Source: a virus
IMG/VR virus record: IMGVR_UViG_3300032224_000911
Span: 1-30,851 of that record
DNA: 30,851 nucleotides
Direction: 5' to 3' (one strand)
Shown here: piece after piece, positions 15,404-21,672 of the stretch
How positions within the stretch are numbered: position 1 is the stretch's first letter
Layout: each line of letters starts with the position of its first letter
Translations under genes and position numbers: made by a program
Notes under the pieces: model-generated
The model's input: only the letters and a program-made list of their open reading frames with translations
The model's database searches: none
What the model was told of the DNA's origin: nothing

Positions 15404-15981
15404 TGCCAGATATTGATATCGACTTTGCAGATAGAACATTAGCACTTGATAAATTCAAGCATGTAGTTGCATCTATTAAAGACAATGACACTTTTAAAAA
15501 GCACAATACTGGTATATATTGTACTGCTATCCCGTACAATCCACTTACCGGCATGAGTACTATAGATTATAAGACAGCAGAAGACAGAGGTTATTTTAAG
15601 ATAGATTTTCTTAATGTTGGAATTTACGAAGGTATAAAAGACAGGAATCACCTACTAAAATTAATGGAGACTGAACCATTATGGGAGTTACTACTAGAAG
15701 ACGATTTTGTCAACAAACTCTTTCACGTGAACGGGCATGGTTCTATATTGCGTCAAATGAAACCTACTTCGATAGAGCAATTAGGCGCAATATTGGCAAT
15801 GATTAGACCTGCAAAACGTTATCTGATTGGAAAAGACTGGACTACAATAATGGCAGAAGTTTGGACTAAACCGGAGAATGATGAATACTACTTTAAGAAA
15901 GCCCATGCCATTGCATATGCGCATGTGATAGTAGTACAGATGAACTTAATTTGTGAAAATTTAACGAACCTTACGAACTAA
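15403..15981 (+). CDS. Miniature DNA polymerase III alpha (DnaE)-like protein
   Basis: The 192-aa protein starts with PDIDIDF, the catalytic signature of bacterial DnaE (E. coli D401/D403; here D5/D7), and later has GYFKIDFLNV, matching the third catalytic aspartate block KFDFLGL (E. coli D555; here D68). Further blocks follow in DnaE order: ILRQMKPTSIEQLGAILAMIRP (residues 115-136, like the LQPDCFEDMIALVALFRP block) and FKKAHAIAYAHV (164-175, like FNKSHSAAYALV). The PHP, most fingers (no MGKK-like motif), tandem HhH, OB and tau-binding regions are absent; E. coli DnaE has 1160 aa. I see no frameshift or neighbouring remnant, so it looks like a purpose-built short protein. Activity is unknown. 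Confidence 0.8.
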   Translation: MPDIDIDFADRTLALDKFKHVVASIKDNDTFKKHNTGIYCTAIPYNPLTGMSTIDYKTAEDRGYFKIDFLNVGIYEGIKDRNHLLKLMETEPLWELLLEDDFVNKLFHVNGHGSILRQMKPTSIEQLGAILAMIRPAKRYLIGKDWTTIMAEVWTKPENDEYYFKKAHAIAYAHVIVVQMNLICENLTNLTN

Positions 15982-16335
15982 TTGTACACTCTTACGTTTA
16001 ACACGTTTCATTGTTAAATTCATTAAATTTACCACAGGACCGAGGACTATACGAACATCCTTGCTGTTGAATGTTTTAATAGCATAGGCAAATGGGCCTA
16101 TTTGTTCTCGACAAAATATGTTAATCGGAAACTGACGGTTTGACTCCCACCACCAAGTTTCTCCTATGCTTAAAAATACTGTTTTAGCATCTTGATCTTT
16201 TATGGAATTAAGGTCGTAGAAGCTGGTAACATATTGATCTTGATTTATTATAATTCCTACATATTCGTCTTCACCGTAGTTAATAACGCTGATAAACGGA
16301 AGATTTTGTTCTATATCGTCTCTTAATTTTGCCAT
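15961..16335 (-). CDS. Small conserved phage protein, unknown function
   Basis: I use the ATG at 16335 (MAKLRDDIEQN) rather than the upstream TTG, giving 124 aa. The pattern FISVINYGEDEYVGIIINQDQ, then LSIGETWWWESNR, then LGPVVNLMNL and a basic C-terminus (MKRVKRKSVQLVRKVR), is one I recall from marine T4-like phages, without a known role. The basic tail suggests nucleic-acid contact. It is the only minus-strand gene in the replication region. A perfect late promoter box (16380-16387) lies upstream, so it is probably expressed late. Its 3' end overlaps the DnaE-like gene by 21 bases, tail to tail. Confidence 0.85.
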   Translation of the reverse strand: MAKLRDDIEQNLPFISVINYGEDEYVGIIINQDQYVTSFYDLNSIKDQDAKTVFLSIGETWWWESNRQFPINIFCREQIGPFAYAIKTFNSKDVRIVLGPVVNLMNLTMKRVKRKSVQLVRKVR

Positions 16336-16341
16336 AAATAC
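16333..16341 (+). promoter_or_regulatory. Late-like promoter for the structural gene at 16362
   Basis: CATAAATAC matches the T4 late box TATAAATA with one change and lies 22 bases before the ATG at 16362. It overlaps the start codon of the divergent minus-strand gene (ATG at 16335-16333). Confidence 0.6.
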
Positions 16342-16361
16342 TTTATAAAGGTTTCTGCCAA

Positions 16362-17225
16362 ATGCAAAAAATTCAAAGTTATTTATATACAAATAGGATT
16401 CAACTATTAGCCGATGTGGCAGGCTTTACTACGGAGTATACTAACGTGTATCAGAAAACAGTAAAAATTTACAACGGCGTCGATAACGTCTTAGAGTTTG
16501 ATATTAAGAACGCAGATCAAAAGCGAATCGATCTATCTACATTATCTAACATTGAATTAAATGTCATGGATGTTACAGGAAATGCATTGCCTAATAGCCC
16601 GTATACAATAACTCCGACAGCGACAAAGGGCATAGCAACTGTAACTATTCCGGATATGGATTTAGGGGAATACACAACTCAATTTTTTAAATATAGTGTA
16701 ACAGCAACAAAAGATGGTAATACTGTTCCACTATACGCAGATAGTCGTTTTGGAGTTGCCGGCACAATGGAATTAATTAGCAATGCTATGCCATCATTTA
16801 GAGATGATCGTGTTTATAATACATTTACAGGTGAAATAGATTTTGCTGGTAATATACAACATCGCAGTTCAGCAATACCTGCTAAATTTTATGAAACCGT
16901 AGCTACCGAAAATTTAACATTCCAAGTTAATATTAGCAGTGGATTTTTAGGTAAGATTTATCTAGAAGGTACGACTGATATGACTATTTCAGTTAACAGT
17001 TGGCTCAATGCTAGCCAAACTACTATTTTTGATAACATATCAAGTAACGTAAAAACCTCGGCTGTTAGTACAGTTACTATAACAATGCCGGTTGGTTCAA
17101 ATAATTATTTTCGATTAACTTGGCAATGGCCGCCTACTACTAGCATCAGTAGTTATATGGACATATATGGCGGATATGGTGCAGATAATGGGCCCGGAAA
17201 GGTTGTATCTGTTACAGTTTTCTAG
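16362..17225 (+). CDS. Baseplate-like virion structural protein (BppU-type N-domain)
   Basis: The first 130 residues (QKTVKIYNGVDNVLEFDIKN, then DLSTLSNIELNVMDVTG and LGEYTTQFFKYSV) have the strand pattern of Ig-like BppU N-terminal domains found in baseplate or tail-associated proteins. The remaining ~160 residues are Thr/Ser/Asn-rich and beta-like, as in receptor-binding or fibre-anchoring parts. Total 287 aa, no signal peptide. A late-like promoter is just upstream, in line with a virion role although it sits among replication genes. The primase gene starts 13 bases after its stop, with a promoter candidate overlapping its 3' end. Confidence 0.75.
   Translation: MQKIQSYLYTNRIQLLADVAGFTTEYTNVYQKTVKIYNGVDNVLEFDIKNADQKRIDLSTLSNIELNVMDVTGNALPNSPYTITPTATKGIATVTIPDMDLGEYTTQFFKYSVTATKDGNTVPLYADSRFGVAGTMELISNAMPSFRDDRVYNTFTGEIDFAGNIQHRSSAIPAKFYETVATENLTFQVNISSGFLGKIYLEGTTDMTISVNSWLNASQTTIFDNISSNVKTSAVSTVTITMPVGSNNYFRLTWQWPPTTSISSYMDIYGGYGADNGPGKVVSVTVF
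16380..16387 (-). promoter_or_regulatory. Perfect late promoter box for the minus-strand gene
   Basis: Read on the minus strand, this is exactly TATAAATA, the T4 late promoter core. Transcription would start about 16373 and leave a leader of about 40 bases before the ATG at 16335. The box lies within the first codons of the plus-strand structural gene. Confidence 0.65.
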
Positions 17226-17231
17226 TATAAT
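17203..17231 (+). promoter_or_regulatory. Sigma70-like promoter before primase
   Basis: TTGTAT, 17 bases, then a perfect TATAAT box overlapping the end of the structural gene. The -10 box ends 7 bases before the primase ATG at 17238, so transcription is predicted to begin at or beside the start codon. Confidence 0.6.
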
Positions 17232-17249
17232 TAGGCTATGGGCCTAATT
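17229..17249 (+). promoter_or_regulatory. Hairpin with the primase start codon in its loop
   Basis: A perfect 8-bp stem AATTAGGC (17229-17236) / GCCTAATT (17242-17249) leaves a 5-base loop TATGG that holds the ATG of the primase gene. There is no Shine-Dalgarno. It could display or hide the start codon depending on where transcription begins, or be an operator over the promoter. Confidence 0.6.
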
Positions 17250-18203
17250 GCGGATACGCTACAAACTTACTTACCGAGCAAACGTAAACATACTCCAAGT
17301 GGTTGGATAAGTTTCAATGCGCCCTGCTGTGATGACAAACGGCAACGTGGTGGATTTATAGTCAATGCCGGTGATGCAGTCAGCTATCACTGTTTCAATT
17401 GTGGCTTCAAATGCAGTTGGCAACCGGGCAGACACATCAGTCAAAAGATGAATCAATTCATGCGGAATCTAAATATTCCGGATGACATCATCAGCCAACT
17501 TAGATTAGAAGCACTTAGACTAGATGATAATAATATTGCAGAAGTTCGTAGTATAATTCCTAAATTTGACGTTCGTGCATTACCACTGGACAGCGAACCG
17601 ATAGATATACTATTAAATAATCCTCCTGAAAAACTTATTCCTATATTGGAATATATGATAGATAGAAAGATATATCCAGAAGATTATTCTTTCTATTGGA
17701 CTCCTAAAGTTGGATTTAGCAATAGATTAATTATACCATTTTTTTATAAAAATGAAATAGTAGGCTGGACTGCTCGTGCAATTAATGATGCCAAACCTAA
17801 ATATCTAAGTGAACAACAACCGGGCTATGTATTCAATTTAGATAGACAATCTGATGGCAGAACATTCGTGATTATTAGCGAAGGCCCTTTTGATGCGCTA
17901 AGTATTGATGGGTGTGCTTTACTCGGAGCAGAGATTAAAGATAGTCAAAACTGGCTATTAAAGCAATTAAACAAAGAATTAATCCTAGTTCCAGATAAAG
18001 ATCACGAAGGTCCTAGAACAGTAGAACAAGCTATAGAATATGGTTGGTCAGTTAGCATGCCTGATTGGCCAGATGGTATTAAAGATGTTAACGATGCAGT
18101 AATGCAAATTGGCAAACTTGCTACCTTATGGTTAATAGTAACTGCTAAAGAATCAAACAGTTTGAAAATAAGATTAAAAGCGAAATCATGGTTCAAAGAA
18201 TAA
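17238..18203 (+). CDS. 61: DNA primase (gp61-like)
   Basis: It makes RNA primers for lagging-strand synthesis together with the gp41 helicase. The N-terminal zinc-binding region has C30/C31 and HCFNCGFKC (C52, C55, C59). The Toprim catalytic fold follows: VIISEGPFDAL (E215) and the acidic pair in ILVPDKDHEG (D253/D255). The 321 aa length is close to T4 gp61 (342 aa). The start at 17238 lies inside a hairpin loop and right after a TATAAT box. The next gene overlaps its end by 16 bases, and the helicase gene lies two genes downstream, as expected for a primosome unit. Confidence 0.93.
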   Translation: MGLIADTLQTYLPSKRKHTPSGWISFNAPCCDDKRQRGGFIVNAGDAVSYHCFNCGFKCSWQPGRHISQKMNQFMRNLNIPDDIISQLRLEALRLDDNNIAEVRSIIPKFDVRALPLDSEPIDILLNNPPEKLIPILEYMIDRKIYPEDYSFYWTPKVGFSNRLIIPFFYKNEIVGWTARAINDAKPKYLSEQQPGYVFNLDRQSDGRTFVIISEGPFDALSIDGCALLGAEIKDSQNWLLKQLNKELILVPDKDHEGPRTVEQAIEYGWSVSMPDWPDGIKDVNDAVMQIGKLATLWLIVTAKESNSLKIRLKAKSWFKE

Positions 18204-18415
18204 TTAAAATACCTAAGCATGGTGGGCCGGACGGTGTAGGACTTGATCAGAAATCGTTCGACCAATTATTGAACATATTGAACGATGAAACTGTTAGTGA
18301 TAACATAGCAAAGTCAGCTATTGAATTATGCTTATCTGCTAGTAAACAACAAGAATGGAATGACAACTATAGACCTAAGTTAGTAGAGCAATATACTCCA
18401 AAGGAGTCGAATTGA
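18188..18415 (+). CDS. Small protein between primase and oxygenase, unknown
   Basis: A 75-aa protein of unknown function with a basic N-terminus (MVQRIIKIPKHGG) and a helical middle (SFDQLLNILNDE, AKSAIELCLSASKQ). It overlaps primase by 16 bases, and its stop is overlapped by the TTG start of the next gene. The tight coupling to primase supports a real gene. No motif suggests a role. Confidence 0.75.
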   Translation: MVQRIIKIPKHGGPDGVGLDQKSFDQLLNILNDETVSDNIAKSAIELCLSASKQQEWNDNYRPKLVEQYTPKESN

Positions 18416-18963
18416 AAGGGCTTTATTTTATTAAAAAACAATGGTGTTCACCGGAAAGGTGTCAAGAAATTGATTCACAGTTGTTAGCTGACAAACATGT
18501 CTGGAGCAAAGATCAGTACGATCCTAATATTAAAAAAACAGCTGACGTTACGCCTTTAGCATGGTCACGTGCTAAAAACTATGTATCAGATTTATTAGAA
18601 TATTCGACATTTACTAATCAAATGTATTTCGGTTTTGACATATATCCGTTTAGCGATCATTTATGTGTAAATCACAATCAGTATAATGCGGAGAAACAAG
18701 GCGAGTATGATTGGCATTATGATGGCTTGATTAAAGACGTGTATGATGTTAAACTAACAGTTGTACTAAACATTTCTACAGGACCAGTCGAGGGTGGCGG
18801 ATTTGAATTATTTTCAAACGGAGGCCCAAAAAGAATATATGAAATTGATGAACCAGGAACACTATTAATTTTTCCTTCTTGGTTATATCATAGAGTTTTA
18901 CCAGTAACAAAAGGTACAAGAAAAACATTATCAATGTGGTTGATCGGACCACTAATAAAATAA
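18412..18963 (+). CDS. Prolyl-4-hydroxylase-like 2OG-Fe(II) oxygenase (TTG start)
   Basis: A 183-aa double-stranded beta-helix oxygenase. The iron ligands are in YDWHYDG (H102, D104) and FPSWLYHRVLPV (H160), and R170 in KGTRKTLSMW should bind 2-oxoglutarate. The whole catalytic set H-x-D...H...R is intact. The start is a TTG at 18412, supported by the strong Shine-Dalgarno AAGGAG at 18401-18406 and by the TTGA overlap with the preceding stop. The substrate is unknown; proteins or modified bases are both possible. It lies between primase and helicase. It is unlike the oxygenase at 13322 in sequence. Confidence 0.87.
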   Translation: MKGLYFIKKQWCSPERCQEIDSQLLADKHVWSKDQYDPNIKKTADVTPLAWSRAKNYVSDLLEYSTFTNQMYFGFDIYPFSDHLCVNHNQYNAEKQGEYDWHYDGLIKDVYDVKLTVVLNISTGPVEGGGFELFSNGGPKRIYEIDEPGTLLIFPSWLYHRVLPVTKGTRKTLSMWLIGPLIK

Positions 18964-18967
18964 AATT

Positions 18968-20395
18968 ATGGCACAAAATACAGATTACGGTTACGAAATA
19001 CAAAAATTATACTTGGAAATGATGCTGGCAGATGCGGCAACATTTGTTCGTTGTCAAAGTATTTTCGATGCAAGTTTGTTTGATCGAAAATTGCAAGACT
19101 CTGCAGAATTTATGAACAAGTATGTAGAAGAACATAGTGTTATGCCTACTATTGACATTGTTAATGCCGCAACAAACGGTAATTTTAAGGTAACAACAGA
19201 TTTAAGAGAAGAACACTTTGATTGGCTATTAACTGATTTTGAAACTTTTATTCGACACAAGGGACTCGAAAGAGCTATCTTAGAATCTGCTGATTTGTTG
19301 GAAAAGGGTGAATACGGTCCAGTTGAAGAAAAGATCAAAAAAGCAGTTCAAGTGGGCTTAACTAAGGACATGGGTACTGATTATTGGTTAGACCCTAGGG
19401 CCCGTCTAATGAAGATTAAAGACAATAATGGTCAAGTAAGTACAGGATGGAAGAGTGTAGATGACAAATTATTCGGTGGTATGAACCGTGGAGAGCTTAA
19501 TATATTTGCTGGCGGGTCTGGTGCAGGAAAATCACTATTTTTAGCAAATTTAGGCATCAACTGGGCGTTGTCAGGGCTCAATGTAGTATACCTAACATTA
19601 GAACTTAGTGAAGAATTAGTGTCGATGCGTATGGATGCAATGGTGACTGGATTAGCAACTCGTGAGATCTTTAAAAACCTAGATGATGTTGAAATGAAGG
19701 TTAAAATGATTGGTAAAAAATCAGGTACATATCAGGTAAAATACATGCCGAGTGGTAAAACTGCAAACGACATTCGTAGTTACTTAAAAGAGTATGAAAT
19801 TAAGATGGATCGAAAAGTTGATGTATTACTAGTTGACTATTTAGATTTGTTAATGCCGCAAAGTAAGAAGATCAGCCCGGCAGACTTGTTTATTAAAGAC
19901 AAATATGTCAGTGAAGAATTGCGAAATTTAGCGGTAGAAAAGAACTGTGTGTTTGTAACTGCGGCACAGTTAAATCGAGGTGCAGTTGAAGAAGTTGAGT
20001 TTGATCACAGTCATATATCGGGTGGTTTAAGTAAGATTCAAACAGCAGATAATGTGTTTGGTATCTTTACAAGTCGTGCTATGCGTGAGCGTGGTCGCTA
20101 TCAAATCCAGTTAATGAAAACACGTAGTAGCAGTGGTGTTGGTCAAAAAATTGACTTGGAATTTAACATCGATAGTTTACGTATCACTGATCTAGCTGAA
20201 GAAGACGGTTATGGAAATCATAATAGTCAGTCAGCAGGTAGTACATTATTGAATAGTATTAAACAGAGACAAACTGTAGTTCCGAGTACTGGGGAAATAC
20301 TAACTGACGGTGCTAGTATTCCAAAAGTTAAAGCAAATGTCGAAAGTTCAAAACTTAGAGAGCTGTTAAACAATCTTCCAGGCGATGATATTTAG
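18968..20395 (+). CDS. 41: Replicative DNA helicase gp41 (DnaB-like)
   Basis: It unwinds DNA ahead of the fork as a hexamer and activates primase. The N-terminal helical domain (about 1-130) is followed by the RecA-like domain with Walker A GGSGAGKS (182-189), catalytic-glutamate region VYLTLELSEE, Walker B VDVLLVDYLDLL, a Gln-containing motif FVTAAQLNRG and the arginine-finger-like region LMKTRSSSG. Length 475 aa matches T4 gp41 (475 aa). It starts 5 bases after the oxygenase stop. The C-terminal 60 residues look disordered, which may serve partner contacts. Confidence 0.95.
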   Translation: MAQNTDYGYEIQKLYLEMMLADAATFVRCQSIFDASLFDRKLQDSAEFMNKYVEEHSVMPTIDIVNAATNGNFKVTTDLREEHFDWLLTDFETFIRHKGLERAILESADLLEKGEYGPVEEKIKKAVQVGLTKDMGTDYWLDPRARLMKIKDNNGQVSTGWKSVDDKLFGGMNRGELNIFAGGSGAGKSLFLANLGINWALSGLNVVYLTLELSEELVSMRMDAMVTGLATREIFKNLDDVEMKVKMIGKKSGTYQVKYMPSGKTANDIRSYLKEYEIKMDRKVDVLLVDYLDLLMPQSKKISPADLFIKDKYVSEELRNLAVEKNCVFVTAAQLNRGAVEEVEFDHSHISGGLSKIQTADNVFGIFTSRAMRERGRYQIQLMKTRSSSGVGQKIDLEFNIDSLRITDLAEEDGYGNHNSQSAGSTLLNSIKQRQTVVPSTGEILTDGASIPKVKANVESSKLRELLNNLPGDDI

Positions 20396-20412
20396 GATTT
20401 TATTAGCAGTTT

Positions 20413-20420
20413 AATAAATA
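20413..20420 (+). promoter_or_regulatory. Late-like box before the GNAT-like gene
   Basis: AATAAATA resembles the T4 late box and ends 9 bases before the ATG at 20429. A TATAAT sequence at 20425-20430 overlaps the start codon and so is unlikely to serve this gene. Confidence 0.4.
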
Positions 20421-20428
20421 CGTATATA

Positions 20429-20872
20429 ATGGAACTATACCACTTACGCTCCCTCGATGATCCGTTGACTAAAGTCATTAAAGATGACCCAGTACGTCCT
20501 CACATACCGTTAGCACAACGTATTAACGAAACGGCTGAAATCCTTATTCTTAAAGCAGGCGAAGAAATACTAGCGGCTACTTGTTTACAATGGTTAAGTG
20601 ATATTCCTACAGATGAAAACGACCTAGTTGAAATGAGTAAAAATAAAAATACAGCCGTATTTTATACTATTTGGAGTTATAAGCCAGGAGCAGGTGCTGC
20701 CTTAATTAAACAGGCAGCCGAGTGGATTTTAGGTGAATTTAAAGATGTTAAAGATATTGTTACTCTAAGTCCTCAGACTGAAATGGCACGACGTTTCCAC
20801 CTAAAAAATGGTGCTACTATACACAAAGAAAACCCTACATCTGTAAACTACCAATATTATCACAAAGAATAA
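20429..20872 (+). CDS. GNAT-like acetyltransferase domain protein
   Basis: The 147-aa protein has the outline of a small GNAT fold: a beta segment (AEILILKAGEEILAATCLQW), a Gly-containing turn and helix (YKPGAGAALIKQAAEWI) where acetyl-CoA would bind, and a late LSPQTEMARRFHLKNGA segment typical of the C-terminal alpha/beta part. The acetyl-CoA signature is weak, so the enzymatic call is tentative. From memory, similar proteins occur near structural genes of marine T4-like phages. It follows the helicase gene after 33 bases with a late-like box, so it probably belongs to the late unit to its right. Confidence 0.55.
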   Translation: MELYHLRSLDDPLTKVIKDDPVRPHIPLAQRINETAEILILKAGEEILAATCLQWLSDIPTDENDLVEMSKNKNTAVFYTIWSYKPGAGAALIKQAAEWILGEFKDVKDIVTLSPQTEMARRFHLKNGATIHKENPTSVNYQYYHKE

Positions 20873-20879
20873 AAGCAGG

Positions 20880-20906
20880 TAAATACTAGTTATAGGGACT
20901 AGTATT
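20880..20906 (+). promoter_or_regulatory. Late-like box and leader hairpin before fibre gene
   Basis: TAAATA (20880-20885) is overlapped by a perfect 9-bp inverted repeat AATACTAGT (20882-20890) / ACTAGTATT (20898-20906), with a 7-base loop TATAGGG. The ATG follows at 20908. The loop contains the only G-rich, Shine-Dalgarno-like bases. Confidence 0.5.
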
Positions 20907-20907
20907 C

Positions 20908-21657
20908 ATGACCAGAACAGTACATTCAGTTAAATTAATACCTTACGCCGGCGTCGATCTTGATCGAGTAGCTTACAGTAATGGTGATATAGTTTACGAC
21001 AATACAGATAAAACTATTCGAGTAATGGACGGCAGTATTGCCGGCGGTTACAAGATTGCAACACGTCGTTGGACGACTACGTCTATTACAACCGCAGTTT
21101 CTGCAAGTGCCGCAACTTTAAATGCGGCTATCGCACTTAAATCACCATTAGCAAGTCCAACGTTCACAGGAATAGTAACTAGTCCTGCATTTAGCGGGCC
21201 ACTGACTGGTAATGTTACAGGAAATTTAACTGGTAATGTTACAGGAAATTTAACTGGTAATGTTACAGGAAATGTGTCTGGGTCTTCGGGAAGTACTACA
21301 GGCAATGCCGCAACTGCAACTAAATTAGCTGCCACTAAAAATATTAATAGTGTGGCATTTGATGGTAGTGCTAATATTTCAGTAAACACATTAGTAAATG
21401 GGTCGTATATAATTACTTTAAACTCAAGCGGAAATTTAACAGTGCCCGGAAACATTACATCGTCAACTGGGACAATTACCGCTAATCAAATAACATCAAC
21501 TACTTCAATTTCAGCTAATTCATTATCGATAACCGGCAATATTACCGCTGGTTCTAATGTTGTTATAAGTACTACTCCGACAGCTAAAACACACGCTACA
21601 AACAAACAATATGTTGATACTAGAGCATTGGCTTTATCAATTGCATTAGGTGGATAA
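20908..21657 (+). CDS. Tail-fibre-like structural protein
   Basis: A 249-aa protein with a small N-terminal domain (GDIVYDNTDKTIRVMDG), then the phage-fibre block SPLASPTFTGIVTSPAFSG, LTGNVTGN repeats (DNA 21205-21273), an Ala/Thr-rich segment (GNAATATKLAATKNINSV) and a C-terminal THATNKQYVD motif. Similar blocks are frequent in fibre and receptor-associated proteins, where the repeats form beta-structured shafts. It probably belongs to the distal tail or fibre system; no chaperone or peptidase domain is seen. The giant structural gene follows 15 bases later. Confidence 0.82.
   Translation: MTRTVHSVKLIPYAGVDLDRVAYSNGDIVYDNTDKTIRVMDGSIAGGYKIATRRWTTTSITTAVSASAATLNAAIALKSPLASPTFTGIVTSPAFSGPLTGNVTGNLTGNVTGNLTGNVTGNVSGSSGSTTGNAATATKLAATKNINSVAFDGSANISVNTLVNGSYIITLNSSGNLTVPGNITSSTGTITANQITSTTSISANSLSITGNITAGSNVVISTTPTAKTHATNKQYVDTRALALSIALGG
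21205..21273 (+). repeat. 24-bp tandem repeats in the fibre gene
   Basis: Units at 21205-21228 and 21229-21252 are identical, and a third (21253-21273) covers 21 of the 24 bases. They encode the TGNVTGNL shaft repeat. Their exactness at the DNA level suggests recent duplication. Confidence 0.92.
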
Positions 21658-21672
21658 CAAGGAAAAATGTAA

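Noticed and set aside
15403-15981. Mini-DnaE as the decayed remnant of a full polymerase gene
   Set aside because: No frameshift, no extra DnaE blocks in the flanking sequence, intact start and stop, TAATG coupling and retained catalytic aspartates argue for a maintained short gene. The possibility stays open until relatives are compared.
16336-16392. N-terminal extension of the minus-strand 124-aa gene from a TTG
   Set aside because: The TTG has no ribosome site, and the extension would overlap the late promoter box that should drive the gene; the ATG at 16335 fits the conserved-protein start better.
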